In this document: in pieces, positions 8,856 to 17,279 of the stretch
Layout of the letters: every line of letters starts with the position of its first letter
How positions within the stretch are numbered: the stretch's first letter is position 1
Assembly (NCBI GenBank): GCA_002410065.1
Contig: DHQB01000026.1
Span: forward strand, 124,001-188,000
DNA from: Bacteroidales bacterium UBA5349
GTDB taxonomy: Bacteria; Bacteroidota; Bacteroidia; Bacteroidales; Tenuifilaceae
Length of the DNA stretch: 64,000 nt
Direction of reading: 5' to 3'
The notes under the pieces: generated by a model
The model's input: only the letters and a program-made list of their open reading frames with translations
Databases searched by the model: none
What the model was told of the DNA's origin: nothing
Made by a program: the position numbers and the translations under genes

Positions 8856-9433
8856 TATTTTTTCCCTCCCACAGTTTTTGGTTCGGCCTCAGAAATACGC
8901 TGAGGATAAACTTTTTGAATAGCTTTCTGCTCGTTTTCGGGCAAATTGTTGTAAAGTTTACCAAATTTATTCTTTGCCAACTCGTCGCGAAGCTCATTAT
9001 ATGCAGCTACCAACTCGTTTTGAACAAGCATGTACATTCGGTAAGAGGTACCCCTGTCGTTTTGAAGAGAGATAACGCCCTGAGCAACTTTAACAGTGCC
9101 AAAGTACTCTATTTCAGTAGCCTTTTTTTCTGGAAGATCAGCCCTATCATTTGGGTTAACAATAAACTCTTTGGCTTTTTCCTTAAGCATGTTAACCTCC
9201 ATTGGCATACCCTCAACCAGCAAACGATCGCTCTTATTTATAAGCACCGTAAAGATATTACGCTGCTTTACGTCTTGCTCCGCTTTCTTTTGATTTTCTT
9301 CGGGCATAGGGGGTAGCATACGTGCTAAACCTGTATCAACATTCATGGTTGTGGTAACCAAAAAGAAGATTAGCAACAGGAAAGCAATATCAGCCAATGA
9401 TCCTCCATTTATTTCTGGTGTTGATCTAGCCAT
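8855..9433 (-). CDS. exbD: ExbD/TolR-family biopolymer transport protein (first copy)
   Basis: A 192-residue ExbD/TolR protein. The membrane helix lies at about 13-30 (SLADIAFLLLIFFLVTTTM) with the conserved Asp at position 15. The periplasmic domain is longer than in the second copy and has a charged insertion around 95-110, a region rich in Lys and Glu. It lies 59 bp after the 150-residue membrane protein and overlaps the next exbD by one base. Paired exbD genes after one exbB are common in Bacteroidota, where TonB receptors are numerous. Confidence 0.92.
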   Translation of the reverse strand: MARSTPEINGGSLADIAFLLLIFFLVTTTMNVDTGLARMLPPMPEENQKKAEQDVKQRNIFTVLINKSDRLLVEGMPMEVNMLKEKAKEFIVNPNDRADLPEKKATEIEYFGTVKVAQGVISLQNDRGTSYRMYMLVQNELVAAYNELRDELAKNKFGKLYNNLPENEQKAIQKVYPQRISEAEPKTVGGKK

Positions 9434-9492
9434 GTGAATTGTCTTTTTTTAAGGTTTAGAGTGGGCGTGCCCACTCTAAATCCATTATGTGC

Positions 9493-9945
9493 CTATCGAT
9501 TAAATAAACCTTTTACGCCTGTATAAAGTAAGGCTAAAATAGCAAACCCAAACAGGAAGTATGTTGCAAAAATTCCTGTATCGGCAAATGTAAGAACTGA
9601 AGGGTTTGCTAAGTTAGCGTTATCGGTTGCTGATGCAATAGGTGTAGCATCAGACATTAGGTAACCAACTAAAAAAACCAAACCCAGACCAGCAACACCC
9701 ATTAGGGCTTTTACTGCATTCTTAGGGTTAGAAATAGTGTTAATTATTGGGAAAAGGACTGATAATAGCGCTGCTATTCCGAATAGGATATATGCCCAAA
9801 CAATATAAGAAGACGATATCTCAATTTGTGCAGCCTTTTCAGCATTTGACACGCGTAAAAAGAATACCAAAGCCACTATAACAGATGCTCCCATTATACC
9901 CCAAGAAAATATCTTAATAATTTTATTAACTAGGTTATTGGACAT
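9493..9945 (-). CDS. four-helix membrane protein of the ExbB/ExbD operon
   Basis: A 150-residue integral membrane protein with about four hydrophobic helices (roughly 12-30, 48-70, 82-100 and 122-145) joined by short loops; a polar segment near 100-118 (SDATPIASATDNANLANPS) separates the last two. There are no catalytic motifs and I do not recognise the family. It sits between exbB (5 bp away) and the first exbD (59 bp away), so it is very likely made with the proton-channel complex. Its position suggests an accessory subunit or assembly factor of the ExbB-ExbD motor; that is inference. Confidence 0.75.
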   Translation of the reverse strand: MSNNLVNKIIKIFSWGIMGASVIVALVFFLRVSNAEKAAQIEISSSYIVWAYILFGIAALLSVLFPIINTISNPKNAVKALMGVAGLGLVFLVGYLMSDATPIASATDNANLANPSVLTFADTGIFATYFLFGFAILALLYTGVKGLFNR

Positions 9946-9950
9946 TTTTG

Positions 9951-10763
9951 TTATTTTTTAAGGTTATGCTTCATCAAAATATCGACAAGAGAAATAGAAG
10001 TATCTTCCATTGTGTTTATAAGCTTATCGATTTTTGAAACAAGATAATTGTAGAATACCTGAAGTATCATAGCTACAATAAGACCGAATACTGTTGTAAT
10101 AAGAGCCACTTTGATACCACCAGCTACAAGGGATGGAGAAATGTCACCAGCAACCTCAATAGCGTCAAAAGCTTCGATCATACCAATTACTGTACCCATG
10201 AAACCAAGCATAGGGGCAAGAGCAATAAACAGTGCAATCCAAGTAAGGCCACTCTCTAGCTGTCCCATTTGTACTGAACCATAGGTTACTACAGTTTTCT
10301 CAACAACTTCAATTCCTTCCTCAGAGCGATCGAGCCCTTGATAGAAGATGCTTGCAACTGGACCACGAGTGTTACGGCACACCTCTTTAGCTGCCTCAAC
10401 GCCACCTTGCTTCATTGCTTCCTCAATTTTCTTCAGAAGTTTATCGGTATTGGTTGATGCAAGATTAAGATAAATGATTCTTTCAATTGCAAGAGCCAAG
10501 CCAAGGATCAAAACCAAAAGAATAACACCCATGAACTCGGGGCCACCCTCGATAAATTTAATTTTAATTTGTTTGTGGAAAACTAAATTCTCCGCTTGTG
10601 CTTCTTTTGCCACATTTGTTGCTGGCGCATCAACCACAGTAGAATCAGATTCAACAATGGTTGTGTCTGGAGTTTCAGCAATCTCATCTTGTGCTACAAT
10701 GATTGATGTTGCACCAAACATAAGCATTCCAGTAACTGCAAATAATGCAAATAGTTTTTTCAT
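9951..10763 (-). CDS. exbB: ExbB/TolQ/MotA-type proton channel protein
   Basis: A 270-residue MotA/TolQ/ExbB protein. It begins with a signal-like hydrophobic segment (about 1-24) and an acidic, Thr/Val-rich periplasmic linker (25-70), an extension common in Bacteroidota ExbB. The three channel helices follow at about 78-97, 172-195 (LTWIALFIALAPMLGFMGTVIGM) and 213-238 (VALITTVFGLIVAMIL). It forms the inner-membrane proton channel that works with the two ExbD proteins downstream. The operon order is exbB, small membrane protein, exbD, exbD, closed by the hairpin at 8335-8361. A promoter-like box lies at 10805-10812. Confidence 0.93.
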   Translation of the reverse strand: MKKLFALFAVTGMLMFGATSIIVAQDEIAETPDTTIVESDSTVVDAPATNVAKEAQAENLVFHKQIKIKFIEGGPEFMGVILLVLILGLALAIERIIYLNLASTNTDKLLKKIEEAMKQGGVEAAKEVCRNTRGPVASIFYQGLDRSEEGIEVVEKTVVTYGSVQMGQLESGLTWIALFIALAPMLGFMGTVIGMIEAFDAIEVAGDISPSLVAGGIKVALITTVFGLIVAMILQVFYNYLVSKIDKLINTMEDTSISLVDILMKHNLKK

Positions 10764-10804
10764 GGTTTGAGTTCGTTAAATTTTTACATTCAGATTTATT
10801 TACA

Positions 10805-10835
10805 CAAAATTACATTAGTTTTTAAAAAATGCAAG
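10805..10835 (-). promoter_or_regulatory. candidate Bacteroidota promoter for exbB
   Basis: On the minus strand the sequence reads CTTG (10835-10832), 19 bases, then TAATTTTG (10812-10805). This matches TTTG-N19-TAnnTTTG with one mismatch in the -33 box. The start site would fall near 10798, giving a leader of about 35 nt. The -33 box abuts the 3' end of tRNA-Ser. Confidence 0.5.
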
Positions 10836-10923
10836 CGGAGAGGGTGGGATTCGAACCCACGATACCCTTTTGAGGTATACACACTTTCCAGGCGTGCGCC
10901 TTCGACCACTCGGCCACCTCTCC
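10836..10923 (-). tRNA. tRNA-Ser (anticodon GGA)
   Basis: The minus strand folds as an 88-nt class II tRNA: acceptor GGAGAGG pairs with CCTCTCC, discriminator G, the anticodon loop reads CTGGAAA with anticodon GGA, there is a long variable arm and a TTCGAATCC T loop. CCA is not encoded. It lies between ansA and exbB on the same strand. Confidence 0.95.
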
Positions 10924-10990
10924 AAAAATTGACCCGTAATGGTCTTCAAAACAGGGCGCAAAATACGAAAAAAAAATAAAACTATAGCAT

Positions 10991-12022
10991 TCAGCAAGAA
11001 ATTTCCCCACTTATTGATTTTGAAACCCTTTGCTTTAACTTCTCTCCTTGATATCCGCTGCCAATTAAAAACATTAACTTGGCTACAGCCGCCTCAAAAG
11101 TAATATCGTAACCACTGGCAACCCCTAACTCTTTTAACTTTAATCCATTTTCATACTTATCCATATCAACTCCACCTGCCTTGCACTGGCTTACATTTAG
11201 CACCAATACTCCTTTATCAATAACACCCTTAATGCATTTTAAAAACCATGGGCTTGTTGAAGCGTTACCTGAACCAAATGTTTCGAGGATTACTGCTTTT
11301 ATGTTGGGGGTAGATAATACAGCATCGACGGCCTGAGGTGTAATACCCGGAAATAGTTTAAGAACAGCAATATCTGTGCTTAGCTTTGTATGCGCCTGCA
11401 AGGGCAACATTTGGCTTGGGTAATGTATGCTGGCAAAATTATACTTTATACTAATACCTGCTTGTGCCAAAGGCAGATAATTATCGGATCGGAAAGCATT
11501 AAAATGCTCGGAATTATGCTTGGTTGTTCTGTTTCCTCTAAATAGTTGATTCTCAAAAAAGACTGTAACCTCAGGTACTAATGGTTGATCGTTACTTGTA
11601 GCAGCGGCGATTTCTGTTGCGCTAATTAAATTCTCTTTGCCATCGGTACGTATCTTACCTATGGGGAGTTGCGAGCCGGTAAGTACAACTGGCTTGGACA
11701 GATTCTCGAGCATGAAACTTAGCGCAGATGCTGTAAACGACATGGTATCGGTTCCATGCAGAATAACAAAACCATTATACTGTTCATATTTCTGTTGAAT
11801 AATTTCAACCAAGGCTACCCAAAAATCTGGGGTTATATCGGACGAGTCAACCAGTGGATTAAACGAAATAGTATCGAGTTTAAATCCAAATTTTCGCAAC
11901 TCGGGTACTTCATCGAGGATTTCCTCGAAATTAAAGGGAGCAAGCGCGCCAGTTTCGGGATTTTCTTTCATCCCAATGGTGCCCCCAGTGTATATTATCA
12001 ATATCGATTTTTGCTTGCTCAT
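10991..12022 (-). CDS. ansA: type I L-asparaginase
   Basis: A 343-residue cytoplasmic L-asparaginase, hydrolysing asparagine to aspartate and ammonia. The two threonine motifs are present: YTGGTIGMKENPETG at about 11-25 and LHGTDTMSFTASAL at about 88-101, followed by VVLTGSQLPIG, the mark of the AnsA group. No signal peptide is present, which fits the type I rather than the secreted type II enzyme. It starts 9 bp after tatD ends, so the two are co-transcribed. The tRNA-Ser lies 67 bp downstream on the same strand and no hairpin separates them, so read-through is possible. Confidence 0.94.
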   Translation of the reverse strand: MSKQKSILIIYTGGTIGMKENPETGALAPFNFEEILDEVPELRKFGFKLDTISFNPLVDSSDITPDFWVALVEIIQQKYEQYNGFVILHGTDTMSFTASALSFMLENLSKPVVLTGSQLPIGKIRTDGKENLISATEIAAATSNDQPLVPEVTVFFENQLFRGNRTTKHNSEHFNAFRSDNYLPLAQAGISIKYNFASIHYPSQMLPLQAHTKLSTDIAVLKLFPGITPQAVDAVLSTPNIKAVILETFGSGNASTSPWFLKCIKGVIDKGVLVLNVSQCKAGGVDMDKYENGLKLKELGVASGYDITFEAAVAKLMFLIGSGYQGEKLKQRVSKSISGEISC

Positions 12023-12031
12023 TATGCTGAT

Positions 12032-12802
12032 TTATATATCAAAAAGTTGTTTTGCATTTTGTGTAGTTGCCTTTGCTACCTGCTCAATTGATACTTCAAA
12101 TAAATCGGCGATTTTTTGAGCAATTATGGGCAAATTAGCCGATTCGTTTCGCTTACCCCGAAGGGGTACAGGAGACAAGTATGGAGAGTCTGTTTCAAGA
12201 ACTATTCTGCTCAAGTCCATATTTTTTAAAACTTTATCTACTCCCCCATTCTTATAGGTTACCACTCCTCCAATACCTACATAAAATGTTTTGTAACTCA
12301 TTATGTGGTTATACTCATAAATACCTCCAGTAAAACTATGGAAAACGCCCTTTAGGTTCTGGTCTATCTCCTGATCAACAACACTAAATATTTCATTAAA
12401 CGAATTGCGGGAGTGAATTATTACCGGCAAACCATACTTTTTTGCCAGTTTGAGCTGATATCGAAAAACTTCTGTTTGTTCGTTGATAAAAGTTGTATCC
12501 CAGTATAAATCTATGCCAATTTCACCAATAGCAAAGTATCTATTCTTTTTAAACTCCTCTTCAATACACTTTAGGTCATCCTGATAATTGGCTTTTACCG
12601 AAGTAGGGTGCAAACCAAGGCACGGATAGCAATAACCAACATTCTCAGCCGCAGTGTTTAATAATGATTGAATTGAACCACAATCGATATTGGGAAGAAT
12701 AATACCTGAAACTCCAGCATCCTTTGCCCTGGCAATTGCCTCAGACCGGTCGTGGGTAAACTCATCGGTAAAAAGGTGTGAATGCGTGTCGATTAGCTGC
12801 AC
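12032..12802 (-). CDS. tatD: TatD-family metal-dependent deoxyribonuclease
   Basis: A 256-residue TatD-family hydrolase with a TIM-barrel metal site. The ligands appear in the right order: DTHSH at 5-9, GEIGID with the bridging Glu, VIIHSR, FHSFTGG, and ETDSPYL near the C-terminus, followed by the family's RGKRNES signature. The known role is 3'-5' exonuclease activity on DNA and D-aminoacyl-type hydrolysis in quality control. It is the first gene of a two-gene unit with ansA. A candidate promoter is at 12845-12874. Confidence 0.93.
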   Translation of the reverse strand: MQLIDTHSHLFTDEFTHDRSEAIARAKDAGVSGIILPNIDCGSIQSLLNTAAENVGYCYPCLGLHPTSVKANYQDDLKCIEEEFKKNRYFAIGEIGIDLYWDTTFINEQTEVFRYQLKLAKKYGLPVIIHSRNSFNEIFSVVDQEIDQNLKGVFHSFTGGIYEYNHIMSYKTFYVGIGGVVTYKNGGVDKVLKNMDLSRIVLETDSPYLSPVPLRGKRNESANLPIIAQKIADLFEVSIEQVAKATTQNAKQLFDI

Positions 12803-12844
12803 TTAACCACAAAATTTTGTTTGCATTCCTAAAAATAATAAGTA

Positions 12845-12874
12845 CAAACATAGTAAATGTTTAAGAAAAACAAC
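12845..12874 (-). promoter_or_regulatory. candidate promoter for tatD-ansA
   Basis: The minus strand reads GTTG (12874-12871), 18 bases, then TATGTTTG (12852-12845), an exact TAnnTTTG box. The leader to the tatD start would be about 36 nt. Confidence 0.5.
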
Positions 12875-12914
12875 TTTGATAGGTTTAGGTAAAAGCAGAG
12901 CCTAAATAAGTAAA

Positions 12915-14039
12915 TTAAAGAGATCGGGTAAGTGAATAAACCTTACCTGGTCTCGATTTCACCAAACCAGCAAACTCCAAATTCAGCAGTAAAGCCGACA
13001 CTTTTGCCACAGGGAATTTTGTTTTAAAACATATAACATCAATTACTTCCTGTCCTCGCTCTCTAACAACATTGAAAACTGCTTGCTCATCAGCAGAAAG
13101 TTCGGTGAATAATGACAGCTGAGGATTGTTTTTTTCGGTACTCCCTTCACCCCAATCAAGTTGAAATTCAATATCGTCGGCTGAGTCGATAAGTGCAGCC
13201 TTGTTTGTTTTGATAAGCAAATTACATCCCCTTGAGTACTTGCTGCCAACCTGCCCCGGAATGGCAAAAACCTCTCTGTTATACGATACTGCTATATCGG
13301 CTGTTATAAGCGAGCCTCCTTGCTCGGCACTTTCAACAACAAGGGTGGCATCGGAAAGTCCTGCAATTATTCTATTTCGCTTAATGAAGTTATTCCTATC
13401 AAATGTAGTTCCCGATGGAAAATCGGTTACCAGCGCCCCTTTTTCGTATATCTCTTTTGCGGTATTCCGATGGATTGATGGGTATATGGTATTAAGTCCA
13501 TGTCCAAGAACAGCTACTGTTGGCAAATCGTTTTTAAGAGCAGCCCTATGTGCACAAATATCAACCCCATAGGCCAAACCGCTCACAATAATTGGATTAT
13601 GGCCTCGCTTAGCCAAACTGCTAATAATATCCTCACAAATGGCTTTACCATAATCGGTAATACTACGAGTGCCCACTACGCTTATTACTTTTTGCTGATT
13701 GAAATCGATGCTTGTTTTAGCACTAACAAACAGCACAATAGGACCATCTTCGCATTGCTTTAGCCGTTGGGGGTAATCATTATCTAGGTAAAAAAATGCT
13801 TGGATATTATGCTTTACTATAAAATCGACCTCGATTTTAGCGCGGTCAAGCACATTTTGGTTGACAATTTCATGGGCAATTACCGACCCAATTCCGGGTA
13901 CTTTAGTAAGTGCATTTTTCGATTCCTTAAAAACAGCCTCAACTCCACCACAGTAGGCAATTAGCCTTTTGGCGTTGATACTCCCAATTTTGGGAATCAT
14001 ATCAATACCAATTTGATATGGTAGGAGGTTTAAATCCAT
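12915..14039 (-). CDS. dprA: DNA-processing protein DprA
   Basis: A 374-residue DprA/Smf protein, which binds incoming single-stranded DNA and loads RecA during transformation. An N-terminal helix-hairpin-helix part (about 10-70, KVPGIGSVIAHEI) is followed by the extended Rossmann DprA domain with VVGTRSITDYG near 122, VSGLAYGVDICAHRAAL, VLGHGLNTIYP, and SAEQGGSLITA. A short winged-helix-like domain follows at about 310-370. All three domains are intact. It is the last gene of a minus-strand group after the 163-residue membrane protein (23 bp gap). Many bacteria with no demonstrated competence also keep dprA. Confidence 0.95.
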   Translation of the reverse strand: MDLNLLPYQIGIDMIPKIGSINAKRLIAYCGGVEAVFKESKNALTKVPGIGSVIAHEIVNQNVLDRAKIEVDFIVKHNIQAFFYLDNDYPQRLKQCEDGPIVLFVSAKTSIDFNQQKVISVVGTRSITDYGKAICEDIISSLAKRGHNPIIVSGLAYGVDICAHRAALKNDLPTVAVLGHGLNTIYPSIHRNTAKEIYEKGALVTDFPSGTTFDRNNFIKRNRIIAGLSDATLVVESAEQGGSLITADIAVSYNREVFAIPGQVGSKYSRGCNLLIKTNKAALIDSADDIEFQLDWGEGSTEKNNPQLSLFTELSADEQAVFNVVRERGQEVIDVICFKTKFPVAKVSALLLNLEFAGLVKSRPGKVYSLTRSL

Positions 14040-14062
14040 TGGAATAGTTTAGGGCTAATGAT

Positions 14063-14554
14063 TTAGGTTAGTAAAGGGCCGTATTCTCTAAGCGATTTTT
14101 GTAGTTTGTTCAATTCGGCTTCAGTTAGTAAGGATATACTAGCAGGGGGATACTTAACTGTTTTGCCTTGGTACTTGCGGTATAGGGTAATACTTTTTCG
14201 GATTCCCATTAAACCCGATTTCAAAGAATAACCTTCGAACTCCGATTTAGGTATTTCAACCGAGTTTTTAGAACTCTTGAACATATTTATTTGGTAAAAA
14301 CGAAGTATTATTTTCCCTTCCTCGTCATTATAAAGAATAAAAGATGATGCTGCAACAATATGATAGATGTAGAAGATAAAAAAAATGGATACAAAAAATA
14401 ATATACCAACAATTTTGGGAACGCCTATCCAACTCTCGACATACCACCAAATGCTAGTGGTAAAATAAATGGCAATTAAAGTAACTACCACAACAGCCAA
14501 TAATCGTTTCTGCATTTGTACCCTAATAACTGCGTAGGAGTTATCGAATTTCAT
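14063..14554 (-). CDS. two-helix membrane protein, PH-like C-terminus
   Basis: A 163-residue protein with two membrane helices (about 17-38 and 47-70) and a C-terminal soluble part of about 90 residues with alternating strands (GKIILRFYQINMF, SITLYRKYQGKTV) and a final helix. That layout resembles bacterial PH-domain membrane proteins, but no diagnostic motif is present. It sits 12 bp after proline dehydrogenase and 23 bp before dprA, so it is probably co-transcribed with both. Function unknown. Confidence 0.65.
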   Translation of the reverse strand: MKFDNSYAVIRVQMQKRLLAVVVVTLIAIYFTTSIWWYVESWIGVPKIVGILFFVSIFFIFYIYHIVAASSFILYNDEEGKIILRFYQINMFKSSKNSVEIPKSEFEGYSLKSGLMGIRKSITLYRKYQGKTVKYPPASISLLTEAELNKLQKSLREYGPLLT

Positions 14555-14566
14555 AGGTTTTAGTTT

Positions 14567-15742
14567 TTAGTTTTTCCTAACTTTTTTCCGTCTTTTTAAC
14601 TCTGCTTTAATCAGAGACAGCTCACGCCCAGTTTGTCCCTTAACCGATGTATTTTCTTCGGCTCTGCGGATAAGGTAAGGCATAACCTTCCGAACAGGGC
14701 CATACGGGATATACTTGGCTACGTTATAGCCCTTGTGAGCAAGCATAAACGAAATGTTATCGCTCATGCCAAGTAGCTGTGAGAAGGTAATTCTATTATC
14801 GTTGTTGGCTATCCCATTTTTCTCCATTAACCCACAAAGCTTTTGAATACTCACTTCGTTGTGCGTTCCACAAAAAATTGAAACCGTATCCAAATGGTTA
14901 AAAGAATACTCTTGTGCATCATCAAAAGCCTTATCGGTTGCCTCCTTATTGGGATGAATAGGCGACGGATAGTCAATGCTTTGCGCACGGGCCCTCTCTT
15001 TCTCCATGTAAGCTCCGCGTACAAACTTAGCCCCGAGCTTATAGCCTTTAACTTTTGCCTCTGCTTGCATAGTTTTTAGATAATCAAGCCTATCTGTCCG
15101 ATACATTTGGAAAGTATTGTAAACCAAAGCCTCAGATTTATTGAATTGCTCCATCATTTGCTGAACAACATCGTCAATGGCTTTTTGATACCAGGAATCT
15201 TCAGCATCCACAAGGATTGCCGTATTGGATTTTACCGACTCCTGGCATAAAGTTTTTACACGATTCTTAAAAAGGCTGAATTGTTGGATTTCTAACTCGG
15301 TTAACGATTCGCTGTTGCTTACTTTCTCGAGTATTGAAGTATTGATAAGCCCGGTTGGTTTGAATACTGTAAAAGCAATGTTGGGGTTTCCTTCAGCATT
15401 TTTTATCGATCTCAGTATCTCGTTATAGGCAGCCTCCTGTGACTTTTCAGTGTCAGCTCCTTCAACAGAATAATCGAGTACTGACTTAACGCTATATTGC
15501 GATAAAAGGGCTGCCATCTTATTGCTTTCATTAAGGTCTTCGCCTCCAACAAAATGATTAAAAATAGTTGGTTTTATAATCCACGATATTGGAAATCGGA
15601 TGGCAAGGGCTATGTTTAGCATTACGCTTCCCACTTTAACTAAACTAGGCCAACCAATGGTTTTGAAAAGAATCTTTGCTTTTTTAAGATCGCTGTTAGA
15701 TCGCCAAGCAAAAGCAATTTGGGTGTCATTAAATTGAATCAT
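14567..15742 (-). CDS. proline dehydrogenase
   Basis: A monofunctional FAD-dependent proline dehydrogenase of about 391 residues, oxidising proline to 1-pyrroline-5-carboxylate and passing electrons to quinone. Recognisable parts are LDYSVEG, the acidic strand TAILVDAEDSWYQ, KLGAKFVRGAYMEKERARA, and the C-terminal substrate motif YLIRRAEENTS. I chose the ATG at 15742 (MIQFNDTQ); the frame stays open upstream to 15814, but the extra 24 residues are hydrophobic and not a usual part of this family. It is the first gene of a group with the 163-residue protein and dprA. The P5C dehydrogenase that would complete the pathway is not in the window. Confidence 0.92.
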   Translation of the reverse strand: MIQFNDTQIAFAWRSNSDLKKAKILFKTIGWPSLVKVGSVMLNIALAIRFPISWIIKPTIFNHFVGGEDLNESNKMAALLSQYSVKSVLDYSVEGADTEKSQEAAYNEILRSIKNAEGNPNIAFTVFKPTGLINTSILEKVSNSESLTELEIQQFSLFKNRVKTLCQESVKSNTAILVDAEDSWYQKAIDDVVQQMMEQFNKSEALVYNTFQMYRTDRLDYLKTMQAEAKVKGYKLGAKFVRGAYMEKERARAQSIDYPSPIHPNKEATDKAFDDAQEYSFNHLDTVSIFCGTHNEVSIQKLCGLMEKNGIANNDNRITFSQLLGMSDNISFMLAHKGYNVAKYIPYGPVRKVMPYLIRRAEENTSVKGQTGRELSLIKAELKRRKKVRKN

Positions 15743-15846
15743 TGTACTGATTTTTGTTTTAAGAATACCTCTCCAAAGATGCAAAAACGCAAGGATAAAA
15801 GCAAGAGAGGGCATTATGAAACAACAAAACCAACGTGAATGTTTGC

Positions 15847-15871
15847 AAAAAAGGAGGATTGCTCCTCCTTT
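15847..15871 (-). terminator. terminator of aroA
   Basis: Read on the minus strand, AAAGGAGGA, loop GCAA, TCCTCCTTT is a perfect 9-bp stem, followed by four more Ts. It lies 23 bp past the aroA stop. Confidence 0.9.
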
Positions 15872-15894
15872 ACTTTTAAATGTGAATGTATTTT

Positions 15895-17130
15895 CTACTC
15901 AACATTGAAACCCACTTTCTTAAAATCTTCCCAGTATCCGGGGTACGACCGCGAAACCACCCTTGGATTATCGATAATTATTTTTAGACCTAACGCCGAG
16001 AGTGGTGCCAAGGACATAAGCATTCTATGATCACTAAAGGAATTGAGCTCAATGGTTGAGTGTTCCTTGAATTTGGTTTTCCCATCGAAAATTATTGTCT
16101 CAAGGTCTCCACGTTTTTCAACCTTAAGTTTTGCCCCAAGTTTTAGCATTTGCGATTGTAAAACCATAATTCTGTCAACATCTTTTAGCCGTAGCGATTG
16201 AACGCCCTGAAAACGGAAAGGAATACCAAGCCCGACACATGTTACCACTAACGTTGGAATAAGGTCTGGGCTATTGGTAAAATCGTACTCAAAAGTTTTT
16301 ATCTTTCTCTTAATAGACTTAAGTAGCACTCCATTATCAATGGGAGTTGACTTAATACCAATTGGTTCAAATATCTCCTTAATAATGGCGTCGCCCTGAA
16401 CGCTTTCAAAGTCGAGTCCACTTATTCTTAACTCTGCTTTTTTTGACAGAGCAGCTACTTGGTACCAATAACTCGCTGAAAGCCAATCGCCTTCAACAAC
16501 AAATTCGGATCCATCGTGCAGCTCATACTCAATAAGCATTTCACCCTTGTTCCATCCGCTGTTAACGCCCAGGTAATTTAATAGTCTTATGGTTTGGCTA
16601 ATGTAAGGTGATTCTACTATCCAGTTTTTTAGGTCGATAACCTCGTCGCGAGATAGCGTTTGTGATATTAATAGTGAAGTACTAATAAACTGGCTGCAAA
16701 TAGAAGCATCAACGCGTGAGATACGCCCATGAAGTGCTTTACCTATTATTTTTAATGGGGGAAAGCCTTCTCGCTCCAGGTATTTGATGTTATGCCCTTT
16801 CTTATTAAGGAAATCTATAACATCGGCAATGGGCCTTTTTTTCATCTCTTTAGAGCCAGTAACAATCCACTCGCCCCCAAAGTAGAGTATAAACGCTCCA
16901 AGAAACCTAATAGCCTTGGCGGGATCGCCTTCGTCAAGGGCAACCTTACCTTTTCTGAGCAACTTATCAATTATTTTATCTGCATCCTTTTCAGTTACAG
17001 CATCAATATTGAACTTAGCATTTTTGATAGCCTCTATAACCAAATTTCTGCTACTAATGCTTTTGGATGGAGACAAAGTAATATCTCCGGACAGCGAAGT
17101 GCCCTTTTTTGTAATGGTATATGTAAGCAT
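15895..17130 (-). CDS. aroA: 3-phosphoshikimate 1-carboxyvinyltransferase (EPSP synthase)
   Basis: A 411-residue EPSP synthase, sixth step of the shikimate pathway (shikimate-3-phosphate plus PEP). The N-terminal LSPSKSISSRNLVI corresponds to the substrate-binding K-S-x-S-x-R region. Later landmarks are SQFISTSLLISQTL, DFTNSPDLIPTLVVTC and SFSDHRMLMSLAPL near the end. The sequence is shorter and more diverged than enterobacterial AroA, as usual in Bacteroidota; the usual N-terminal glycine-rich PEP loop is represented only weakly around FLGAFILYFGG. It has its own candidate promoter (17159-17166) and terminator, so it is probably monocistronic. Confidence 0.88.
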   Translation of the reverse strand: MLTYTITKKGTSLSGDITLSPSKSISSRNLVIEAIKNAKFNIDAVTEKDADKIIDKLLRKGKVALDEGDPAKAIRFLGAFILYFGGEWIVTGSKEMKKRPIADVIDFLNKKGHNIKYLEREGFPPLKIIGKALHGRISRVDASICSQFISTSLLISQTLSRDEVIDLKNWIVESPYISQTIRLLNYLGVNSGWNKGEMLIEYELHDGSEFVVEGDWLSASYWYQVAALSKKAELRISGLDFESVQGDAIIKEIFEPIGIKSTPIDNGVLLKSIKRKIKTFEYDFTNSPDLIPTLVVTCVGLGIPFRFQGVQSLRLKDVDRIMVLQSQMLKLGAKLKVEKRGDLETIIFDGKTKFKEHSTIELNSFSDHRMLMSLAPLSALGLKIIIDNPRVVSRSYPGYWEDFKKVGFNVE

Positions 17131-17158
17131 AGTAAATTATGTTTGTCCCAACAACTCC

Positions 17159-17166
17159 CAAATGTA
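17159..17166 (-). promoter_or_regulatory. candidate -7 box for aroA
   Basis: The minus strand has an exact TACATTTG (TAnnTTTG). Start site near 17152 and leader about 22 nt. No TTTG is found 18-21 bases upstream, so the -33 element is missing or degenerate. Confidence 0.4.
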
Positions 17167-17279
17167 TTAAAATAATAAAACCATCAGGTAGTTTTTTACA
17201 CTTTTCTTACTGCGCCTACACTTATGTTACTGTATATTTGAGGGTTATGCTTTGAGGGAATTCTTTTCTATTTTGAATT

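Noticed and set aside
10767..11010. Short frames on both strands over 10767-11010 (one reading GWDSNPRYPF)
   Set aside because: They lie over tRNA-Ser and are the usual false frames produced by a tRNA T arm; no gene is likely.
15743..15814. 24-residue N-terminal extension of proline dehydrogenase
   Set aside because: It is hydrophobic and not part of the family; the ATG at 15742 fits the usual start.
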